A program made the position numbers and the translations under genes. DNA of 64,000 bases. It comes from Mikania micrantha. Lineage: Eukaryota; Streptophyta; Magnoliopsida; Asterales; Asteraceae. Positions 11,274 through 21,294 of the stretch are shown here, in pieces. The notes under the pieces are model-generated. The model was given only the letters and a program-made list of their open reading frames with translations, did no database searches and was not told the origin of the DNA. The DNA is taken from the NCBI GenBank assembly GCA_009363875.1, contig CM018690.1, positions 36,647,445-36,711,444 on the forward strand, in the 5' to 3' direction. Numbering within the stretch: the first letter of the stretch is position 1; each line of letters starts with the position of its first letter.

Positions 11274-11629
11274 TAGGGGTGTTCAAAATATCCGAAACTC
11301 GAAAAAATTCGAAATCCGAATCGTATTCGAAACCCGAAAAAACCGTATCCAAAATCTATTTCGGGTTTTTCGGGTCGGATAATATGATTTTCGATTCGGG
11401 TCGGGTTGGGTTTCGGATATGCAAAAACTAGTTTTTTCGGGTCGGATATCCGAATAACCCGAAAAAAACAGCTTTATTCGGGTTGTTCGGATGCACGAAT
11501 TCGGGTTTTTTGGGTCGGATAATATATTTTGAATTTCGGGTCGGGTCGGGTCGGGTTTCGGATAGGCCAAAAAAATTTCAAGCCCGAAAAACCCGAATTG
11601 CTCGTTATCCGACCCGATGAACACCCCTA
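11274..11629. mobile_element. hAT-type MITE with GGGTCGGATA core
   Basis: Ends TAGGGGTGTTCA and, reversed, TAGGGGTGTTCA: a perfect short inverted repeat. The interior consists of variants of TTCGGGTCGGAT and CCGAATAACCCGAAA on both strands. No intact 8-bp duplication seen. The 113-residue minus-strand ORF over it is low-complexity and not a gene. Confidence 0.8.
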
Positions 11630-12420
11630 TGGTTAATTTTAATTAAGTAGGTTTTTTATTATAAAAAGTCCAAGAAAGATTATTAACCACAAATCATGAT
11701 AACAAATTTTGAGATGGAAAATTCAAAATTTTATAGGAAAAAATTGTTATTTATTTGAAAATCACAAAGTTTATACACACTCCTTTCTTGTTGATTGACA
11801 TTGTTCGATGAGTACTCATTTGAAAATCATTCAAGACTAGGTCTTGAACATTTGTTTGGTTTGAAAACTCGTGTTATTGTTTGTGTGGTCTGTTCGTAAT
11901 ATCACCCATGTGATCATTTACCAAACCTAACTGAGTTCCCATGGAACTAATCTGTGTTGTTTCACGTATGTATATGTGTAACGTACCAACCTCGGTGCTG
12001 GAAGTTGGTTAGACCTATGGTATCATCTACGTTACCGTCGGTTGACCCACGTCAACTAATGGTAAATGACTCTAAAGGGACTTACTTGAGAATTCCTCAG
12101 CGAATTCTTGATGTGTATGTTATGTGGACACATGCTATAGTGAATTACCCTAGACAGATATCATGTGTTATTTGTTTTGTTTTGGATGTGTAACTTCAGC
12201 TCTCGAGCTGTGTTCGTTCACCTCTTGGTTGGGCACAAAGCCTCAAACTGTTGTGATTAACGGACACTTTTGTACGGCTGTGTTCCAAATCCTCAAAATC
12301 GTTGTTTGAGTTTGAAAACATTGTTGGTGATGCGATGAACGCTCAGTAAAATAATTGAAAATATACTTATTCGAATAACATTCGAATAAGAGGTTGAAGG
12401 TTGATCTTTTTTTTTTAAAA
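11630..12420. other. Intergenic, nothing recognised
   Basis: An average-composition stretch at 11780-12340 has no ORF longer than about 80 residues with recognisable content. Confidence 0.4.
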
Positions 12421-12429
12421 AAAAATTAT

Positions 12430-13110
12430 TTCAAAAATAACTCTTATTTAATTGAGTCATGACCACTTTCACTCACCTTTTTTAAACGTTCATAACTTTT
12501 ACATACGATATTATTTTTTTAAATATATCATAAAAACAAGCATTTTTTTATCTTTAAAACAAGTATATTAATGCTATGAAAAATGATTTTTTTTTTCAGT
12601 TCATTGTATTTAATTATCGTTATAGTGTTTTTCTTAAACGTTTGTTTATAATCATTTATTTTGTATTATTATTATAGATAATTGTGTCTTTTTTACAGAT
12701 AACTGTGTAGTTTTAAAGGTCATTGTGTCATCATTGCTTGATATTATGTATTCTGTAACATCATTGTATATTGAATTGTTCAGAAAAACACAAAATTAAG
12801 CAGGAAAAACACAAAATTAAGCAGGAAACACAAAAGACACAATGACCTGTACAAAAGACACAATAAACTGAAAAAACAAAATTTTTCTATAGCAACACTA
12901 TACTTATTTTAAAAATAAATAATACTCATTTTTATGATATTCTTTTTCAAAAAATAATATTGTGTATGTAAAAGTTGTGAACGTTTAAAAAATGTGGCGG
13001 AACTTGATAAAAAATAAACAAAAGTGATCATTACGAAAATATTATTCAATAACTTAATTTAATCATAGTCGTTGATTAATTATGTAATGAATCATGATCT
13101 TTTTAAATTT
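12430..13110. mobile_element. Long-inverted-repeat (foldback) element, family copy 1
   Basis: The left arm (about 12445-12600) and right arm (about 12880-13060) are inverted copies. TTTAAACGTTCATAACTTTT with TACATAC recurs reversed as GTATGTAAAAGTTGTGAACG. The middle has tandem words such as AATTGTGTCTTTT and GACACAATGACCTG. Related copies lie at 42720-43620 and 54600-55060. Non-coding. Confidence 0.6.
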
Positions 13111-13257
13111 TTTTAGGATAATGAGCTTATATACTTTAACATAACCATATAATATATAATATGTTATATGCTAATTGCTTCTTATCTTAATATAATTTTT
13201 TAATATACATACTAATTTCCTTTCCTCTCTCATTAAGTGTCACTCTTTCACGTTAAC

Positions 13258-13533
13258 TTTTTTTTGAACGGCCAACTAATCAAATGCCGAGTACTTCGTA
13301 CGCGACCCCCAATGGTTAAAGCATACTCAACATAGCAACTAGTAAAGACGGACGGAGCCCCTAGCTCAGCAGCCATCAACTCCCGGGTAAAACTAGACCC
13401 AAGCACCCGCGTAAAGACACGACGGTGGAAGGGCCGGTAAAACCAGGTGAGATCAATAATCGAACCCAAGACCTGGGTCTCTTATCACTTCACTTATACC
13501 TTCATCTTAACACTAAGACAAAACATCATTGGT
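13258..13533 (-). mobile_element. SINE, minus strand
   Basis: The 3' poly(A) appears as a T run at 13258-13265 followed by GAACGGC, the complement of the GCCGTTC tail of the other SINEs. The duplication CTCTTTCA(C/T)GTTAAC flanks it at 13243-13257 and 13534-13548 with one mismatch. Near the other end the minus strand has GGTTCGATT, a B-box-like sequence. Confidence 0.88.
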
Positions 13534-13548
13534 CTCTTTCATGTTAAC

Positions 13549-14028
13549 TAACAATATTAAATATTCGTCCTGTTCTTTTTATCTTTTTCAAACTAAAAAA
13601 CAAATATTTTAAAATAAAGGTAGGCATTTTATTCAAAACTATCAAAAAAAAATCTAAATTATAATAAAAGTATGAAACTTTATATAAATTTTTCTAAAAG
13701 AATAAACATTTTAAAAATAAGAACTTTATAAACAACTTTTTTTAAAAAATATATATAACTTTTATAAAATCAATTTTCTGAAAAAGAAAATTTTTTAAAA
13801 ACAAAAGTAATCAAATAATATATTTTTCTTAAAAAAATGACATTTTTATAAGAATATGAAAACTATTTAAAAGAAAAGAAAGTTACAAAATAATATTGTT
13901 TTACATTATTAGTTATTATATATATTTTATTTAATTTATATATAGGGTAAGTATATTTTATAAATGCTTAAAACCTTAAAAAGTTTAAGAAGACACAAAA
14001 GAATGACATATGAATTATAAGCCTAAAG
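13549..14028. other. AT-rich spacer
   Basis: Long A/T runs; nothing recognised. Confidence 0.4.
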
Positions 14029-14033
14029 GTAAA

Positions 14034-14745
14034 TGTTTCGGGTAAAAATCAACAAGCTTAATTTTTAGAAAAACCGAATTAGAAAAGTGGGGTATTGTGT
14101 TTAATAAGCAATTATGTTGAGTATACTGAATATATGTTCAGGATATCCCCAAATGTCCATGGGGATATATGGATATATCGAACAGAAAAATAGCAATACA
14201 CACGAGATTTGTACGAGGAAAAACCCTTAATCCCTTAGGATTGCCGGCATAAAAACCTCGGGAGGTGACAAATGTCACTCTGCCTAGTTTTATTTATAAT
14301 CAAAGTGAATAAATACAAACAAAGAGCGCAATATGATCGATTCTATGATGCTAAATCAGATTTAGTGAGTGTTGTGTGTTCTACCAATAACCAGTGTCCT
14401 ATATCGATCAATCACCTCGATATTTATACAAAAAATCTAAAAAAGGACGTTTTAACAACGTTCATAAGGTAGTTCCGAATATTCCGGCACTTTCCAATCG
14501 TGGACGACTCTTTCAAAATCACCAGCATAGATCTCTCTTGGATTCCTTCTTTAAATTCAGTGGATTGACGCGTGCTTCCATGATTCTAGGGCCAGCCACA
14601 TGACAACCTGTCGATTCCTGAAATCTCGCAATAGGTGTTAAACAACAGAGATAATTGTTAGTAATATATATCCTCAAAATATCCCTGATCCCGATATAAT
14701 CCCGGATCCTGAAATATCACGAGTGGGAATATTTTGCGCCTAACA
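14034..14745 (-). repeat. 3' LTR of the Tat element
   Basis: A 712-bp LTR, TGTTTCGGG at its left edge and TAACA at its right edge. It aligns over its full length with 42000-42709. Adjacent on its right is ATTGCCCCCAATTTTA (14746-14761), the complement of the polypurine tract. Confidence 0.95.
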
Positions 14746-15013
14746 ATTGCCCCCAATTTTACAGTCGGTTGTTTACAGCTGTAAAATTAAAATATTATAG
14801 TTTAAATTTTGAATTTTTGAATTTTAAATCGACGGTTCCATGATTTAAATGGACGGTTAGATGGGATAACGGTTACTGTTCGATTGTCAGAGCGCTGCAC
14901 ATATAATGATCACGATATCTTCCTTTCAAATCACTTATTCTCTTTGATCATCTTCTCCGGTAAGTTTTTATTCCGAATCCTCTGTTTTTCTTGATTTTTA
15001 ATTAAGAAAAAAA

Positions 15014-16579
15014 ATGTCGCATTCTACTTCTTCATCCGAGGCTAGCGATTTCTTCGATCAAAATATCTTACCATACACTGATCAGAATGCATGTATATTC
15101 GATGATGATCATATCGAGGTCGTGCAACTTTCCCGAGCATTTCCTGATGAAGCCGTTTTTCGTCAGTATGATCATGCTCTTAAAGCCGATCATAGTTCCA
15201 CCAAATGGGTTTGTTTTCCTGAATACCCATTTTCATTAGGTTTATCTTTTCCTTTCCCCACTCTGATTTCCGAATTCTTTCGGATTACCCGTCTCTGTTA
15301 TCCTCAACTTATGCCAATGGGTTGGCGGTTGCTTGTCACCCTTCATAAACCGAATCATAAATATGGTCTTAAGATTGGTGTCCCTGAAATTTCTTCTATT
15401 TACCAACTTCACACCCATAGGTACTCCCGTTTTTTGCTTCGAAGGCAAACTGGTGCCCCTCTTTTGGTTCATGGGATTACCATGAATGAGGATGAGTGGA
15501 GAGACAAATTCTTCTTTGTGAAAAGGAGTTCTATCACTGGGGGAATTTCTCTTCCAGTTAGTTGGTTGTTAACGGGTAGGATATCTTATTTTTTATTATT
15601 GTTATTTGAGTGTTTATTAATCAATTTTTGTTTATTGTTCTGTTTCAGCATCGAAGTTCGAGTCACTCATTGCTGAAAATCAGGATACTCAACAAAGGAT
15701 TCAATCTCTTTTGGTGATTGGGGAAAAAGAGCGGAAATTCGTAGCATCCTCTAAAGAAGATATCCCTGTTTCATCTCCATCTCTCAGTGCTTCTTCTCAG
15801 CAATCGCAAGCCCAAATGACATCAGGTATCCCGAAGTCAGTTTCTACGTTTTAATTAGTCTTCAATGTTTTTATATTTTTGTTTATTTATTTAGAATCAG
15901 CTTTTGATCTTGAGGACCTCACTGACTTCTTGACAATCAAAAAAGAAAAAAACTAGCCTTGTTGCCACCAAGGCGAGGATCATGCATACTCGTTCAACCA
16001 AGGCTTCAAAGAAGCGCAAAGATATCCTCATATTATCCTTATTGTATAGGTCATCTCAAAGATTTTTACATTATCCTAATTCTCTATCAATTATATCCTC
16101 ATATTATCCTTATTGTATAGGTCATCTCAAAGATATCCAGTGATAAGGAAGCCTATGAAAAGCAAATTGAGGATCTTGATGATCAAAGGAAGATTGTTGT
16201 CGCCAAGGCTGGTCATTTTGAGAAAGAAGCCTTAAAGTTCAAGAAGCAAGTTAAGGATAATGACGCCGCCCATAAGCTGAAGGTGAAGGAGATCATTGAG
16301 GGGACTAAGAAGTCTGCTGCTTCTGCTATCCTCAAAGCGAAGATCCAGATGGCAGAAAGGTCAAAACAAGAAGGCTCGGACTTGTGGGACAAGGACCTTG
16401 CCGATTGGGTTAAAGTTTTGGCTAAGCTGACTGGGGATGTGGCGGAGACTTTTGATGCAGCGGCGAAGACGGTGAGCGTGGTGGAGACTAGTAAGGTGGC
16501 AGGAGTTGAGGATGTTGGAGTCGGTGGAGGTGAAGGTGGTGCGGTGATGGGCGATGAAGATAGAATTGATAAGGTCTGA
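15014..16579 (+). CDS. Antisense extra ORF (aORF) of the Tat element, spliced, one frame break
   Basis: Lies on the strand opposite gag-pol, between integrase and the 3' LTR, where Retand-type Tat elements keep their antisense extra ORF. Readable exons: 15014-15575, 15649-15825, 15895 to about 15956 and 16141-16579, with GT-AG borders at the first two introns in phase. The N-terminal part has YPFSLGLSFPFPTLISEFF and CYPQLMPMGWRLL, resembling the PF04195 'putative gypsy type transposon' domain. The C-terminal exon is a Lys/Glu-rich probable coiled coil ending in a Gly/Val tail. Exon 3 runs into a TAG at 15954-15956 after an A-rich run, probably an indel. A local duplication (about 16021-16135) obscures the next junction. 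Function is unknown even in the family. Confidence 0.75.
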
Positions 16580-17382
16580 GCCCATTATGTTTGTGGTTCC
16601 TGTTATGGTGATATGTAGTTCTTTTTAAACAATATCTTGATATTAAGTCCCTATATGGGCAGACAATTTGTGGAATTTTAGGTGGAGTGACCATGTGTTT
16701 TCATGGCGAAGCCTAAAATTTCTTAGTTTCTTTTGGTTTGACATTTTCAGTATATTGGGTGGAGGGACCATGTGTTTTCATGGCGAAGCCCAGTATACTA
16801 ATTTTACTTTGTCAGTCTTTTGACTTAGTAATATCAATGAATGCTTTAGGATATTTTGTTCAGTTATGTTTTATTGGATATATATTGAAATTTTGTTTAA
16901 TCAGATCATTCCCATTGTAGTTTATTCATTTATGTTCAAAGTTCTTGAAAAACATATTTGATCAAGATGCTAATTGTAAAGATATTGAGGATCTTATTGT
17001 ACTTTTTGTATAGTCGAATTCAAATTTTGAAAATATTTATTCAAGGCTTTATTTTAGGATCAGATATTTGCAAAGGGTAATAGTATGATTAAAAATAAAG
17101 ATATTTAACCAGTCAAGAAATAAATACCAACTCCTTGAATGAGTAGATTTATTTTCGAAGTTCTTCTTATCCCTGTCAGGATAATGTAGGAATTACGTAC
17201 CTTAATATCCCTGGATATTTTATGACCATATTTGTCTAATATCCTGAAATAGTCTTGAAACTTAAGTTCATATTTTCAGTATCCTTAGGCATGTTCCAAG
17301 TAGAAGTTATATCCCAAAGTATCCGTGAGAGTTTATTCCTGCACAAGTTTAAAAACAAAAAAGATTGGGATAATCCCAACAT
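16580..17382. other. Tat 3' untranslated region with a repeated 28-bp word
   Basis: GACCATGTGTTTTCATGGCG occurs twice in near-identical context (about 16687 and 16766), about 79 bp apart. Otherwise AT-rich and non-coding. Confidence 0.6.
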
Positions 17383-17550
17383 ATTGGCGACTAAGGCCGG
17401 TTAGACTGGCGACAAGGCCGAAAATACTGGCGACTATGGCCGAAATACTGGCGACTAGGCCGATTATACTGGCGACTAAGGCCGAAAATACTGGCGACAA
17501 GGCCGAGAGATACTGGCGACTAAGGCTGGGATACTGGCGACTAGGCCGGA
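17383..17550. repeat. Minisatellite, ~20-bp unit, about eight copies
   Basis: Units of the form ATACTGGCGACTAAGGCCG with small length changes. It sits in the 3' untranslated region of the Tat element. Tandem repeats in this position are a known feature of Tat/Ogre elements and can seed satellite DNA. Confidence 0.9.
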
Positions 17551-17555
17551 ATTCG

Positions 17556-17628
17556 GAGGATCCCTAGTTATAGTCTTTGAAAATGAAATTGTCAGCCACT
17601 CAGCATGTACTGGTCCAAAAATCTCCAA
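17556..17628. repeat. 85-bp-type tandem unit split by the LTR insertion (left half)
   Basis: CGGAGGATCCCTAGTTATAG and GAAATTGTCAGCCACTCA here match a second copy at 35903-35975. Removing the insertion 17635-35885 makes the two adjacent, so they are tandem units of the Tat 3' untranslated region. Confidence 0.85.
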
Positions 17629-18196
17629 CTATACTGTCACACCCCGAGCCGGCGGGGTTGGATCGAAGTCCCCGTCGGGCGGAAGGTTCTTGGGGCGCGA
17701 TATCGTGAGTGATAATCATGATGATCAGATTGTTTACATAGCATCAATGTTAAGAATAACTAAAGCACAATAAAGCATTTAAATAGGATTACAAAGTTAA
17801 ATTACAATGTCAATGTTCAGTAATTTAACTCTGTAAACCTAACAAAAGAATCAATGTTTTCTATCTTGTAATCTGTACAAGACAACCAAAAGTGATTTGT
17901 ATGATTAACAAAATATGTGCTTCCAAAATCAACTAGGTCCTCTATCTAAGCTGCCTAGCATGCAATCCAAAGCCTTAGCTTAAACCTGTTCTTCACCTGA
18001 GAAAGCATGTAAGAAAACAAAGTCAACACAATGGTTGGTGAGTTCATATAGTTTTTAAGTTTAAAATAGCTTTTACAAACCTCTTTCGGTAAAACCTTAA
18101 CCTCATTAACTCCACATGTAATATCCAAATCAGTATGCTTATATATAGGGCATACCCCTGGGTCGAGCCTACAACCCGCCCAGACGCCGTCCCACC

Positions 18197-20787
18197 TGTC
18201 ACACCCCCAAATTTCAACTAACGGAATCATACCGTTTGGGACGTGACAAACCAGGATCTCAGATCATTAGACATAACGAAGACCTCTATATGATTTTCAA
18301 AACATACATTGGTCTAAAACTGTAATATCAAAGTTCTAACGTTGTGGAAGCGTTTTTAAAACAAAAACAAACATAACGGTTTGAAAACTGTAAATTACAA
18401 AACAAAGTCTCAAGTGTTCAAATCCAGACAACAGAAATATAAAATATGCATGCGACTCGATCTCCTAGTCCATGCTTGCTTGATCTTGTACCTTAACGTC
18501 CTGAGAAAACATGTAAATCAAGTCAACACAAAGGTTGGTGCATACACAGGTTTAAGTATTCACAAATGTTTGAAACAACTGTTTGAAATGAAATGTTTGC
18601 AGATAACATAATCACACATACATAGTCATGATAGCTAGTCATTTGTACTATTTACATAAGCGGTCGACACCGAAGCTGACTATTTGAATGTTGGTTGCCT
18701 TTCCACTATTGTCTAGCACAAACAATAGTAATGTGAATTGGCTAATCAAACACTTGCGTAGATCCCATCTACCAAGTGAGGTTTTTCAAACCTAATAGAT
18801 CTATTTCCAACTACCATGCTTTGCATTACGGCAAACTAAACGGTTCGATATGTAAGGACTTGTAATGCTATGTTCGCACTTAATGTAAACAGTTAACTCA
18901 TGCAAGTGATATGTATCTAAAAGCTTTGTTGCACATGTTTTCTCCCCCAAAACAGTTAAATAAGAAAGGGGCCATGTACGCACCTTTGATTGTGAGTAGA
19001 ATGATCAAACACGTGTGCAATCGCGTAAATAATCCTCTACGAAGAATATGTGTTTAAACAATAACGTTGTGTTATTCGGGATGTCGTTTTGTGTTTGAAC
19101 TCACATACGTGTCAACACACGTATGTTAGATTGTTAAAATCGTGCATACGTAAGTACGCGTGACTTTAAAATCGTTTAAATAAAATCATATAACCATTTA
19201 TGATTTTATTTAAATAAACGTAATTATACGCGATTACGTTTTCGGGTTAAAATATAATTTTATTATTTCAGGTCGTTCGTGTTCTCATTACGGTTCCAAC
19301 GTAATTGAAACGGATTAAATCGGAGTTAGTAGGAAAGAGTTATGAGTTAAAAACCAAAAATGGTTTTTAATTTCCAAAAACGGTCAGAGGCAGGGTTCGA
19401 ACCCCTGACCTCTTGGACCAAACATACACCAACTACCAGTTGACCTAACTCTGATTTTAGGTTATAGTTTGATTTCAAATGGTTTTAATCAATAACCAAT
19501 TCGGTTCCCTTTTGTTACAAAAATCCGACCCATGTGAGTTCCCAATCTCACCCCAATTCGACTGGAATCGAACCCAGACCATAGGGTTAATGTTCTAGGG
19601 ATTCAACCGAGTCTAGAAGTGGTTCTAATCTGATCATGGATTCGACAGAATGCTCCAATTCAGAATATACATAGTTTCGAAAATGGTTATTCCTCCCCTC
19701 ATTTAAACTTGTTCAATTCGTTTAAATTTGGTTTCAAATCCATGGGTCTTTCACTGAAAAGTGATTTTCGAAACCATCTGTGGTGTTTAATTTCATTTTC
19801 AGGTTCGTTGGAGTCGAAATCCCCAAAACCTTTAACCGACAAAAACCCTAGAACTCGTTCTCTTACAATTCGTGATTATATCATGAAATTCGCATATGGG
19901 TTTTGTTAATCGGGATCCTCTGAAGCTAAAGGTAGCAAACAATTTGATTCTTGCATCTATTTAAATCGAAACCCCTAAATACGTTTATAAAATAAACCCT
20001 AGAATTTGAGATCATAAAATTCGCTATTTCTAACTGTTTTTAACAGAGGGATATCATCAATCATAAGATTTCGAACCTCTCTGTGTGATTTAATTTAACT
20101 TTTAAACACGTTTGCATCAATACCCCCAATTCGGTTCAAACGATGAACCCTAGCTATTGAATCCATATAATTAGATGCTAGAACGACGAATTACCATAAG
20201 GTTATTCTTAGTCGGCCTATTTAGAATGTTTAGGAATGAAAACTTACTTGATTGGATATCAAATCGAAGAAGATCGACTAATGAGTTGATGTTCGGCCAA
20301 GCTTCGATCGAATTCGTTAAACCCGCAGCTTCTGTTTACAATTGTGATGTGTAACAGGAGCTAAAGGGACCGAATAAGGTTTTTAGAGTAGTAATTTGGT
20401 CGATTACAGTCGCATTATATGATCTTAATAATTGTTGTTAACGGTTTCGACTCTTACTATCATTTTTGATTCAATTCAATGAGTTAATGTGTCAGTAACG
20501 TATGTTAGTTGTTAATGATCATTATGGGGATAATTTAAACTGATTTCGTTCAGCTAATTACAATGTGATCCCTTATTTTCGAATTTTAAGTTGATAAACC
20601 ATAGAATTTTGACTTTATAAGTCAAAATTGACTATTACTTCAAATTATAAGTCTAATCCTTGTAATTGTGGACCTTATAACTCGTTTTGTTCAATTCTAA
20701 CCCTTGTAATTTATTTTTGTTCGATTACATATCATTTCGGTTAATTCTGGAGTTAACGGAGTTAATCCGGAATGCCGGATTGTCACA
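18197..20787 (-). repeat. 3' LTR of the Tekay-like element (full length)
   Basis: Plus-strand edges TGTCACACCCCC and GGATTGTCACA. The first 1,243 bp match 31716-32959 with about 27 differences by hand count (near 2%), which implies recent insertion. It contains a tRNA-like segment on the minus strand at 19385-19455 and a second B-box-like sequence near 19565. Confidence 0.92.
19385..19455 (-). promoter_or_regulatory. tRNA-like A-box/B-box pair inside the LTR
   Basis: On the minus strand TAGGTCAACTGGTAG (A-box-like) is followed after about 30 nt by GGTTCGAACCC, a perfect pol III B box. No full tRNA fold is apparent. The right LTR copy breaks off at 32959 inside this segment, keeping only the B-box half. 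Whether it binds TFIIIC is inference. Confidence 0.55.
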
Positions 20788-21294
20788 TCATCCCCTTGTT
20801 GAAGGAATTTTCGTCCCGAAAATTGTTAAGTGTTAGAAGTAGTTAGGACACTACTTTTGAGTTCAAATTGTACGTGTTAGTGCGATGTCTGATCATTCTG
20901 TGTGCTTGTGCGTACTCACACACTAGTTTCAATGTTTGCAACATCACACCTAATTGTGATCATTGTATATAATTGTTTGCGTGCACACCAGTTAGTACAC
21001 CTAACTGTGACTATTTGTGTTTGATTATAGTGTGCTATGTAACCTTGCACATAGTGAGTGTTTGTAACTGATTGTACTATGTAACCTGACACATAGCAAA
21101 ATGTGTGTAACTAATCATGCATGTACTACCATAACATGTAACATATGAAATGTAGCACATAAAATGTAATGTAGCACAAATGTTTGTAACAAAACCAATT
21201 GAATAAAGTGTTTGTGCTTACAGTTTGAAATCTGAAATGTTGATGTGTGAAGCATCACGTCATCCCCTTGTTGAAGGAAATTTCGTCCCGAAAT
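20788..21294 (-). other. Polypurine tract and 3' untranslated region of the Tekay-like element
   Basis: TCATCCCCTTGTTGAAGG is the complement of a polypurine tract abutting the LTR. A near copy (TCATCCCCTTGTTGAAGG, then AAATTTCGTCCCG) sits at about 21259, just past the pol stop, so the tract is duplicated. Between them are short repeats of TGTGCTATGTAACCT(G/T). Non-coding. Confidence 0.75.

Noticed and set aside
11283..11624. 113-residue minus-strand ORF
   Set aside because: Lies entirely within the TAGGGGTGT MITE and is made of its repeat words.
19385..19455. Possible functional tRNA gene
   Set aside because: A- and B-box-like sequences are present, but no acceptor stem or complete cloverleaf could be made, and the copy lies inside an LTR.
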